This document shows, piece by piece, positions 48,801 to 60,800 of a DNA stretch of 64,000 nt. Both the position numbers and the translations under genes were made by a program. The notes below the pieces were generated by a model. That model saw only the letters and a list, made by a program, of their open reading frames with translations, ran no database searches and was not told where the DNA came from. Source of the DNA: Atherinomorus stipes (Eukaryota; Chordata; Actinopteri; Atheriniformes; Atherinidae); assembly GCA_023101725.1 (NCBI GenBank), contig JALJCO010001188.1, positions 62,001 through 126,000 of the forward strand. Direction: 5' to 3'. Position 1 is the first letter of the stretch, and each line of letters starts with the position of its first letter.

Positions 48801-51800
48801 GACCTTAAAACTGAGTATCAGACATCGGCCACCCCACCGACATTTAACCAATAAGGCCGCTGTTTCTAAAGTCTAAAAAAGCCCCAAAAAACGTATTCTT
48901 AAAAAAATTCTTTTTTACAGACTAAAACTTCGAAAGACCAAGGGGTGGGAAAAAATATCGATACACTGTAATATCGCAATATTTTCATATGCTGATATCA
49001 TTTTGAGACTTAAAGAACGCAGAACGCAGATCTATTTTACTAACGAAATCTCGTGATATTTCATCGTTCTGTCACAAAACCTCACAAGACTTCACAAAAA
49101 ATTCACAATATTTTCATATGCTGATATCATATTGACATTTAAAAACGCTTTATCGATCTATTTTAATAACAATCTTGCAGTATTTCATTGTCCTCTTACG
49201 AAATCTCGCAAGAATTCACAAACATTTTACGATATTTTCATATGCTGATATCATATTGACGTTTAAAAAACACTATTGATCGATTTTACTAACAAAATCT
49301 CGCGATATTTCATTATTCTGTTATGACACCTCGCGAGAATTCACAAACATTTCACGATATTTTTATATGCTGATATCATATTGACATTTAAAAACGTGTT
49401 ATCGATCTATTTTACTAACAATCTTGCAGTATTTCATTGTTCTCTTACGAAATCTCGCAAGACTTCAAGAACATTTTACGATATTTTCATATGCTGATAT
49501 TATATTGACGTTTAAAAACATGTTTTTGATCTATTTTACTAACGAAATCTGGCGATATTTCATTGTTCTGTTATGAAACCTCGCGAGAATTCACAAAAAT
49601 TTGACGATATTTTTATATGCTGATATCATATTGACATTTAAAATCGATCTATCACGAAATCTCATGATATTTCATCATTCTGTTACGAAATCTCTTGAGA
49701 ATTTGACAAAATTTTGTGAGATTTTGTAACAGAACGATGATATCACAAAAAATATTGCGGATATTCCAGTGTATCAATATTTATATATATAATATATCCA
49801 ACCCCTATTTTTCAAAGTGTCGGAAACGAATAATGAAACTGCTATCAGTATCGATATCAGTTATCAACCACATGAGTTTCAAAATATCGGCATATCGGAT
49901 ATCGGCCAAAATTCGGATATTGTGCATCCCTAAAAATGATGTTTTCAGGAATTTTTTTTTTTTCTTTTTTCTGACTATTCAGATCCATATGATGCTCTCA
50001 GTTTGTTTTCAGTGTCAGGAAGAATAGAAGACCTTTTTTATCTGAAACGTGTTTCACTCAATGATAATTGTGGTTGTGTTGTAGAATCCAGTGAAGCAAG
50101 CTCCAGAGATGCAGAGCAGCACAGCCGAGCTCATCACCGGCCTGGTGCAGCTGGTGCCTCTGAACAACACTACCCAGCTCTCACAAGAAGCCATGGAGGT
50201 CAGAGAAGCCACACTCATGCAGCTCATTTCGAGATGTTTTCTCTTGAACCTAGCAGATTGGATTGGTACGGAAGAGGATTAGGGCCACTAGAAAAAAAAA
50301 AAAAGAATTCTGGAGAAAAAGTCAGAATTCTGACTTTAATCTCAGAATTCTGAGAAAAAAGTCAGAATTCTGACTTTAATCTCAGAATTCTGAGAAAAAA
50401 GTCAGAATTCTGACTTTTTCGGAAAATTGAAAAAAAAAAATCCTGAAAATCTTTTTTTTTTTTACTGTTCTGGAAAAAAGTCAGAATTCTGAGAAAAAAG
50501 TCAGAATTCTGACTTTTTTCTCAGAATTCTGAGATTAAAGTCAGAATTCTGAGAAAAAAGTCAGAATTCTGAGATTAAAGTCAGAATTCTAAGAAAAAAG
50601 TCAGAATTCTGACTTTTTCGGAAATTGAAAAAAAAAAAAAATCCTGAAATTTTTTTTTTAATGTTCTGGAAAAAAGTCAGAATTCTGAGATTAAAGTCAG
50701 AATTCTGACTTTTTTCTCAGAATTCTGAGATTAAAGTCATAATTCTGAGAAAAAGTCAGAATTCTGACTTTTTCAGAAATTGGAAAAAAAAAAATCCTGA
50801 AAATTTTTTTTTTATTCACTGTTCTGGAAAAAAGTCAGAATTCTGAGATTAAAGTCAGAATTCTGACTTTTTTCTCAGAATTCTTTTTTTTTTTTTTTTC
50901 TAGCGGCCCTAATCCTCTTCTGTAGATTGGAGATGCAGTGTGAAGGATTTTAATGCCTCCCACTTAACTCTTGACTGTAGGGCTTGATTAGCTCCATAAA
51001 ATGCAGAAGGCTCAAGTCAGAAGCACATCGACATAAAAGAAAACATCATTCTAAATATAGTGTTTTATTTTTCTTCGAGATCACCTAAAATGTTTCAAAC
51101 GGAAAACTTCAGAAATGTTGTGTATTTTAGTAAAGTCTCTGGAACTGACCGTCAATCACTCTTACGACTGTAGTAAAAGTGATTGACAAGCCAGTAAACA
51201 AATGAAAAATGTAAGGAATGCCGAGATGATTGGTGGATGTTTTTCCCAAGTGATTGCCTAAAAGCGTTGCTCAACAAAATTTTTGCTTGTCATGCTTGTT
51301 TACTTTATTTTTTTGTGTATGTTTTCAATATTTCTTTCAACCCCAAATTTAAAATCAATGTCATGATTTTTATAGAATTTTTATTTTTTTATCACTTTTG
51401 TCAATTTCAGCTTATTTTACTGAGAGCTGTTTTTTTTCCCTTCTTCAACTGGAGGGTATTAATAATTTTGAGGACGACTGTAGCAGGAGGCTGTTTTTGT
51501 TTACGTGATGTGTCCAGAAACTATTAAACAGATAAAGTCCTGCTTTTGTGTGCAGTGATAAGACTTTTCTTTTCCCTTCTTACTGTAAAACATGACATTT
51601 TCCCTCCTTCTCCACCCCTCCTGCCCCCTTCTCCCTTTGTTTTCTAGGCTCTGTTAGTTCTGCACCAGCCAGAGACCATAGAGCTGTGGAATCCTGATGC
51701 CCCCATAGAGACATTTTGGGACATCAGGTACTCAACACTTTTATTATGTCTCTGAAAAGAAATAAAGGTCAAATGTTTGAGTGACATATTAATGTATTTT

Positions 51801-54800
51801 TGCATTAATTTGACACCAATCAGCGTATGTAGGAAAAAAATATCTCATGATATTTCATCGTTCTGGTACAAAATCTCACAAGAATTTACAAACATTTTGC
51901 GATATTTTCATATGCTGATAATGGAAAAACTTTTTTAGCAATTACGCACCATCAGGCGTGATGTAGGCGGGTTAAAATCCAGTTATTCCTTCTTAATTAT
52001 GATGAATATGATCATTTACAAGCCTTAACTGTGAAATCGGAGTGATGGGGGAAGTTTTATCAGTCACACATATAAAAAAAGTTCATTTAGGACATTATAC
52101 AGATGATTTAAGTTCTATATGTATTAACTGGCCACGAGCTGTTTATGTCGTTTGCACACATTTGTAACACTGCGACTCGTTCCCACATGTTAAATATATG
52201 TCACCAGGATTTAATAAAATGTGACCACGGATAACATCGTATGACTGCGCCTTCGTATCAGCAGCTGCATCTCCACATCAGTCAGGAACTGGTGCCGGAT
52301 AAAAGTGGAATACAAGAATAAAAGATTAAATTGCAAACCAAAATGCAGAATTTGTCAGAAAAGTGCAATTAGATGTTTTTTTTTTCCTTTTTTTTCACAA
52401 AATGGTTCAGGTCTATACGCGAGTACCAGGAATGTAGAAGAGTGTTTTTGGCAAGTTTGGAATTATTATTTTTTTTTTTTAATTTAAATTTAAATTTCAT
52501 TTGATTTATTTCCACAATATAAAGTCAGTCCTGGTCAGTGAAGGATACAGTTGGATATTATTTCATTTTCCAGGAGAGGAGGCTCATTCTGGAGACTTGT
52601 CCACACTAACACATCACCTCCCAGCAGCAAGCATGAAAGCACAGATGATTTTTAAACATTTTTTTTAACAGTTAAAAGTCATGTTTTATTGAATTTTTCT
52701 TGACAGCCTCCATAAGTTTCACATGGCTGTTAAACAAATGGATCCCGAGTTTGCGTCATTTTGGTTGCTGATATTAAATCACATGGAGAACTACTGCTGG
52801 TGTGTGGACTACATTTTTGTTTTTCATCGTCTGTGTCTCTTCATGATCCAACACCAAGCTTTAGCCTGTTTTCAGGATGTGCATGACTTTGAGCTCTTTT
52901 TAAACACATGGATGCTGTCATGATTTATTTGTTTTAAACAGATGAGAATTTGCAGAGTGTTAAAGCAAACATTATGATCAGCAGTTTCAGCTCTTTCTGA
53001 GATTATACGCCTGTCATTTCACTGGCAGCCTGTTTTAGGACTTTTTTTTTTTTAATTGGTTGTTGAAATTGAGAAATTAACAGGAATGATCTCCTTTTAT
53101 TTTGTCTTTTCTTTAGTTCGCAGGTGCTCTTCCTAATCTGCCGTAAACTTATTGGCCAACAAATGGTTAACGGGACAGAAGTACTGAAATGGTTGAGGGA
53201 GATCCTCATCTGTAGGAACAAGTTTCTGCTCAAGAACAAGGTATTGTTGTTCTTACCTCAGCTGTATGTTGCTCCAGCAGAGTTCATGATGTACAAGCCA
53301 GTATTTACAGATGATGCTCTGACTCCCAGCCTGCAGCACAGCGGTGTAGACCACTCCACCATGTTGTCCTCAATCAGCGTCCGGATCTTGTCTCATTCTG
53401 GATGACAGAAAACCACCACGTTAGCTGCGGGTTTTTGTATTGAGTCCGTTTTTCCTGGGTTGTTTCAGGAGTGTGCCACCATGGGCGGCGGCATTCCCAT
53501 CTGCCGGCAGGCGCAGACCAAGCTGGAGGTTTGCCTCTACATGTTCCTGTGGAGCCCGGACACAGAGGCGGTGCTGGTGGCCATGTCCTGTTTCCGCCAC
53601 CTCTGCGAGGAGGCGGACATCCGCAGCGCAGCTGATGAGGTGCCCGTCCAGACAATCCTGCCCAACTACGCCACCTTCAGCGAACTGGCTTCCGTCAGCA
53701 CCATGATGGGAACTGGTCAGTACAGATCCATATTCATAAAATATCCCAACCTGTTAGTAAAAGGATTCTGGGTGAAAAGCAGAGCTGAATTTCCCACTGT
53801 TGTTATTATTATTATTATTGTTGTTGTTATTATTATCAATAATAATAATAATAATAATAACAGATTTTGTAAGTAAAATGGGTCGATACTGCATTTTTAA
53901 ATATCGATTTGATATAGGCATATGAAAATATCGCGATATTTCAGTGTATCGATATTTTTTTCCATCCTTATTTTTCAAAGTGTCAAAAAAAGAGTTGAGG
54001 TGTGTGTGCGTAAGCGGGAGACAGCGAGCACACAGTCCGTATGATGATAAGACGATCTGTTCCCATGGTTGGGAGGGGGTGGGGGGGTTGCAGAGCTTCA
54101 CTTCGGCGGTTTCTCTAAGTAGGATTGTTTGGGTCAGGCAGGCACCTGTTTTCTGCCTGCCTTCAGTCCCCAGCGGTCCCAGTGGCGATTCCAAACAGCC
54201 GAATCTTAGTCATTTTCCATCAGTACCGCTTGTCACTTTCTCCAAGCTGACGTCAATCTTGCGCAATAAGTCCAGAACCTCCATCTGATTGCCACCGTGA
54301 GTTAGAATGACTTCAAGTTTCCAATTCTGCTCACAAATCGCATTAGTCTGAGTGTTGACAACATGGCAAAACGCCTCAGGCAACCTGCCAACAGCTACCG
54401 TGAACTTACAATTCCTCAGATAATTCAGGTAAATGCATACTCCAATTAGCAGGAACCCAATTATCATAAATCCATGTATATGTCCTCAACGTCCATTATG
54501 TATCCTGCCGTGGGAGTTTCTGCTGGGCAAGAAGGCTGTCCCGAGTCTTGTCTTGTTGAGAGACCAGCCGACCAGATCCATGATTCAAAAAATTTAAGTT
54601 TAGGAGAAAACACATGCAGAGGCTCTGAGATTTAACAGGACAAAGATTGCAGGAAAAGCAGGGAGGAGGGAATACATTCTTCTTTTCAGCGCAGATTCAC
54701 CAACCACACTGCAACCTGGTGGCTGCAAGAAAGTCTGACAGCACCCTGTTCTTCTATGTGCTGTCTCAGTTGTAGACATCTATAAGTCATAACTTATTAA

Positions 54801-57800
54801 ACTTTCTTTCAATTACTCAAAATTTTTTTAAGCCACCCCTTTTTAAAATCACAACATTTTACCAACCTTTAAACTTTCAATTTCTTAAAATTGCTTTTTG
54901 ATCTACAGAGATGGAAGACATGGTCACCTCTGTGTCGTGAACTTTCAGTAACAGGTTGTCCTCTTGTTTCGCAGGTCGCTCTACTTTGCAAAAACGGGTG
55001 ATGGCCTTATTAAGAAGGATAGAGCACCCCACACCAGGAAACATTGAGGTACCTGTCAGCGTTCAGTGGGCTGTACAATTTGTTTGCTTTTCATGTTCTG
55101 TCTTTTCTTATCAGTCTCCTTGGATGGCATAAAGCAGGGATGCCCAAGTCCAGTCCTCCAGAGCTACTATCCTGAACATTTTGGTTGCATCCCTTCTCCA
55201 ACACACCTGCATCAAATGAATGGCTCGTTACCAGGCCTCTGTAGAGCTGAATGACATGTGCATGAGCGAATTAGCAATTAGATTCAGGTGTGTTGGAGAG
55301 GGTATGTTCTAAGAAATGCAGGATAGTTGCTCTTGAGGACCGGACTTGGGCACCCCTGGCATAAAGGAACATTTTAAAGTGCTAAGAATAAACAAAAATT
55401 GCATTGTTATTTTCTCCTTATCTCACTCCTACTGCTTTGTTGGTGCTTGACTCCACCTTCAGGCTTGGGAGGACACATGCGCTAAATGGGACCAGGCAAC
55501 CAAACAGATTCTCAACTTCCCCAAAAACAAAGCCGATGATGGACAGGTAAGCATAATGCGCAAGTAGTTTATTCTTTCTGTGTCTTTTTGGTCAGAAATG
55601 TCCAAAGAGGTGCAGACTTGTTGCTGTAGCAACTTTAAAGGTACAGTATGTAAGAATTACTGACATCTAGTGGTAAAGATGGGTATTTGAAAGTAAAGAT
55701 AATGTCTTTCGAATGACTTCATAGTCATTTGGTGGCCCTTTGTGGCCCAAATTCTCCCAGACATAAAGATGTTTTTATCTGTGAGTGGATCCAGTGGTCT
55801 CAGGTGTAGCTATGAGTAACTATTTGTAATTTCTTTTAAGGCATTACTGATCCCAAACTGTGCTCTAGCTCCCATTAAACAAAGCTGGTACAGCAGTTTT
55901 TAAAGGTACAGTATGTAAGAATGACTGACATCTAGAAAATATGTTTTCTTTCAAATGACGTCATATTCCAAGAACTGTTGTGAATGTACGGTGGCTCTTA
56001 GTGGCCAAAATTCTCCCAGACATAAAGATGTTTTCATCTGTGAGTGGATCCAGTCGTCTCAGGTGTAGCTATGACTGGACTATGAGTAACTACTTTTAAT
56101 GTCTTTTAAGGCATTGCTTATCCTAAACAGTGATCTAACTCCTACTAAACAAAGCTGGTTCAGTAGTTGTTAAAGTTCAAAGGGTTCTCACTTCACATGC
56201 ACACATTGTTTTGTCCATTCAGGGACACCGTTGTAAAAATGGTGGAACGAATATGTCAGCCTCCATATGTGTGCCACCCAGAAAGTAGATATAAATGACT
56301 CAATCTAAGAAAATAAACATATAACAGCTGTTCTAGTGCAGCGATTACACATCAGTAGAAACAGTTTTGAATTATATATCACATTTTTCTGGCATTGAAC
56401 TTTGATTTTTTTTTTACATACTGTACCTTTAAGTTTAATCATTCCGGTTCCGATTTGATTCCCTTCTTTCGATTCTGGTTCCAAGCGATTCTCAATTCCG
56501 ATTCTTTTAAGGGGTAGGGTGAAATAAAGTTTACTTTTTTTTTGTGGACAACTAAATCAAATAACAGACATGGACATTAATATTGTAAATTACAGCTCTA
56601 TTTATGTTCTTACCATCTATTTATTAGATGGCATAGGGCTACACATGACAGGCTTACATGTACCGTATTTTCTGGACTACGTTTTTCGGAGTATAAGTCG
56701 CACCAGTCAAATAATGCGTCATGAAGAGGAAAAAAAACATATACAGTATAAGTCGCACTGGACTGTAAGCCGTGGTCATTTCCTGTAAATAACAGCAAAG
56801 TAGGGCGATTTTCGGATTTTTCATATCCTATTTGTTACTGCTAAAACTTCCCAACCACTCCGATTTCAAAGTTAATGCCTGTAAATGATCATAAACGTCA
56901 TAATGAAGAAGGATAATCATGGTTTTTTAAGATTTGTTCCAGGCAGTACAGCCACATGTTCAAAATGAACTACTCTCGCTGAGATAAGGCTGTTTTGGGA
57001 TCTTTACCCTTGGAGCAGAATATAGTTGTCACAAGCCTAGAGCACCAACATGTGACATTAGACGGTAACATTTACTCCTTGGCTCATGTCAGTATGAATA
57101 AACACTTAGAAATATGTTAAATTGTATATATTTTGATGTATAAGTCACACTGGACTATAAGTCACACAAGCAGCCAAACTATGAAAAAAAGTGTGACTTA
57201 TAGTCCGGAGAATACGGTTTGTGTGATCATTGCAAGCTGTGTAAAACATAGTAAACATCCGCTCCACCAAAGGCACAGAGAGAAATGTTGCAGGTGGATT
57301 GGTGTTGTTCCACTGCTGCTCAGCCTCTCTGCATCCCCACAGCAGGAGTGGATCAACATGACAGGCTTCCTGTGCGCTCTGGGCGGCGTGTGCCTTCACC
57401 AACGCAGCACTCCTGGCCCGGCCACTTACAGCCCACCGATGGGCCCTCTGAGTGAGCGTAAGCCCTCCATGATCTCCGTGGGGCCCTGCGACATGTCCAA
57501 TGCGGTGGCGTCGTCCTGCTCCTCATCAGCTTCCAGCGAGACGCCTGTCAGCCGCTTCCTTGACCGGCTGTTGGCCCTACTGGTGTGTGGCCACGACAGA
57601 GTCGGCCTCCATGTTCGCACCAACGTGAAAGACCTGCTGGGACTGGAGCTCAGTCCAGCGCTCTACCCCATGCTCTTCAACAAGCTGAAAAACAGCATTG
57701 GCAAGTTTTTTGACGCCCAGGGACCGGTGAGTGCAGCTGTGAGGGGTCTGTAATGATATCTGCTGCATAGAAACAGCCTGGTATTCATAAAGAATTCAGT

Positions 57801-60800
57801 TTAATCAAAGGATCTGCATTCAGGCTGGACTGTTTTAATGTTTGTGATTTTTTTTCCCCCTCTCTTATGAATGCTGTTTTGTCTGAGGTGTGCTCTGCAT
57901 CTTTCCAGGTTCCCATTAATGACACCAACACCCAGTTTGTTGAGCAGACCATAGCCATTATGAAGAACCTGTTGGATAACCACACAGAGGGCAGCTCCGA
58001 ACACCTGGGACAGGCCAGCATTGAGACCATGATGCTTAACTTGGTCAGGTAAGACCTGGAAACCATTTAAAAGCCATTTAAAAACGCTCGGGTGGAAAAT
58101 ATAAAACATGGATAATATCTTAAACATTAAAGGTTCAAATACAGTGTGTTTTGAAATATTTTTGGTTGTCACATCTTGGTTGCGTTAAAGGTAGAGTCCA
58201 GAGTCCCTCCACCGTTTCTGTTTGCAAAGAACGAGGGATGCACGATATTGGAATTTTTGCCCATATCCGATATGCTGATATTTTAAAACTCATGTGGCCA
58301 ATAACCAATATTGATACCGATATTCCAATGCTTTATTTATGTGGTACCTGTTATGTTTAGTGTTTTAGCTTACTGTTTTTAATGTTTATCTCTTCTGTAC
58401 ACTGTCATTGGGTGCTCTGATAAGCTTTTCAAATAAAATGTTATTATTATTATTAGGGATGCACGATATAATCGGCCCCTATCGGTATCAGCCTTAAAAC
58501 TGAATATTAGACATCGGCCACCCCACAGATATTTAACTGATCAGCCCGCTGTTTCTAAAGTCTAAAAAGAAAAAAAAAATCTTCAAAAAATTATTTTTTA
58601 CAGAATTTCAATTCTTTAAAGACTAGGGGCCCGATTTACGAAAGGTTTGCGCTTGTTAAAACAGGCGCTATCTTCATTACGCACGCAATAATCCGCCAGA
58701 GCTGATTTACAAAGCAGGGCAAAAGGAGGTTGCGCCTGTCAAGGGGCAAAATAGCGCCGCTGTCCATTTTGCGCATCTGCTGCAGATGAATATGCAAAAC
58801 TGGGCGTTTCTGCCAGAAGGCGCAAAATATTGGGAGGAGACTATGCAAAACCTCAGTTTAACACGCGCAATGTGATCTATCAACTGTTCAAAGGAAAGCG
58901 GGGGCAAAAGATTGCGTGTAATTTAGCACGTCTGAAAAGCAGGTATAACTGGCAGCTTTACGCACTGATGGCTGAAAGAATGCTGCACACAGGACTGCAG
59001 ACATCGGGTCAGAATCATTTCTCATGATGTGTTCAGGCGACACGTCAAGTTTTCATTATTTAATTAAATAACCATCAACATCACTGTTAAACACGGGTTA
59101 TTCTAGACATGAACCAGAACATCTGCAGCTGCAGCATCATGGTAGTTAAAGCTGACATTAATTATGTCTTTTTATTTTCTTTTACTTTTTGCCAATGGCA
59201 TATTTTTAAATTAAAATCATCTCCTGCTCCTCCACACCCCAGCAACTGCTGCTGCTCTGAGGTTGCTTTCCTGCGTGAAGTTGGCCCCCACCCCACAAAA
59301 AACTCAGTGAAAATAACCAGTAACGTCGCACAAACTAATGATACTATTTTTTTACTGAGTTTTGCATGGGGTGGGGGGCAATTACGCAGGTCCCGCGCCT
59401 GGCATTGTGCCAAAGAGCGCGCAGTCTGTGCGTAATATCAGATCATCTTCAACAGCGTGTCCTCATCCATGTCCTTAAACTGGCCTCTTCTTACGATCCA
59501 CAGGGAAACCTGCTGCATTATTTTTATTTATAGTTATTATGAGGAGTTCATTTGCAAAAACAGACAAACGCCACTGTGGAAAAACGGAGTTAACTGCTTT
59601 TGTTGCTGTCGGGTACAAACGTCATATCTCCATTTTACATCATTAAAACCCTCTACTTCATGTGAGCTTGATTTGCTGAAAATATTCAAAAAGTAAATGA
59701 AGAGTTTATTTGCAAAAGCAGTTAACTCCGTTTTTTCTAAATGGCGTTTGTCTTTTTTTTTTGCAAATGAACTTTTCATATTTATCTTATATTCTGTTTT
59801 TTATTTGCCTCATTATATCTCTGAAACTAACATCTCTCTATCAGGATGAATTTCATTTTGCGTTTACCACATGCTCTTCTGAACTTTCCGTGGCGCAGTC
59901 GGAGCGCACGCTAAATCCTCATTTAAATCCTGCTGTTTGCGCCTGTTACAGATTGCGCGTGTAATCTTTGTAGATCACCCGCAAACGCTAAAATGACAGC
60001 GCACGCTATTTTTTTTGCGAGGCAAAGACATTAGACTCGCAATTTGGAGTCTTTGTAAATCAGGCCCTAGGAGTGGGAAAAAATATGGAAACACTGAAAT
60101 CTCGTGAAATTTCATATGCTGATATCATATTGACATTTAAAAACCCAGTATCAGTTTATTTTACCAATGAAATCTCACAACATTTCATCTTTCCGTTATG
60201 AATTCTCGCTAGAATTGATGGAAATGTTGCGATATTTTCATATACTGATATCATATTAGCATTAAAAATGCAACATCGATCTATTTTGCTAACGAAATCT
60301 CGCGATATTTTATCGTTCTGTTACCAAATCTCGTGAGAATTCATGAAATATCATGAGATTTTGTAACAGAACGATGACATCTTGCGAGATTTTGTAAGTA
60401 GAATAGATCAATCCCACGTTTTTAAATATCAATTTGATATCGGCATATGAAAATATTACGATTTTTTAGTGCATCGATGTTTTTTTCCACCCGTATTTTT
60501 CAAAGTGTTGGAAACGGATAACAAAACTGCTCTACAAAATGACTGCTTATATTTTTCAGCTTTAATTTCAGTATTGATATCGGCCACATGAGTTTTAAAA
60601 TATCGGCATATCACATATCAGCCAAAATTCCAGTATTGTGCATCCCTAATCATTTTTGTTCAGGGTGTCACTGCTCACCTCTGGCCAGTCCCTCGTTGTA
60701 TCTAATGCAGTTCATTTTCTACACTTGACGTTTTTAACGATTGTGGTGGTATTTGTTGCTGCTGCAACACAAATAATTTCCTGTGAATCCATCCTTTAGG

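Noticed and set aside
48960..49740. Possible CRISPR-like array
   Set aside because: The units are about 125 bp, repeat throughout with no unique spacers, and the genome is a vertebrate.
53374..53655. Proline- and glycine-rich minus-strand open frame
   Set aside because: Antisense of NF1 exon 18, where codon bias keeps the opposite strand open.
55590..55620. Candidate micro-exon for the missing NF1 segment (gtcagAAATGTCCAAAGAG|GTGCAG)
   Set aside because: It has AG/GT borders but encodes nothing like KRRMSHVS and is too short to replace 31 codons.
57426..57768. Minus-strand open frames over NF1 exon 21
   Set aside because: Antisense shadows of a conserved coding exon.
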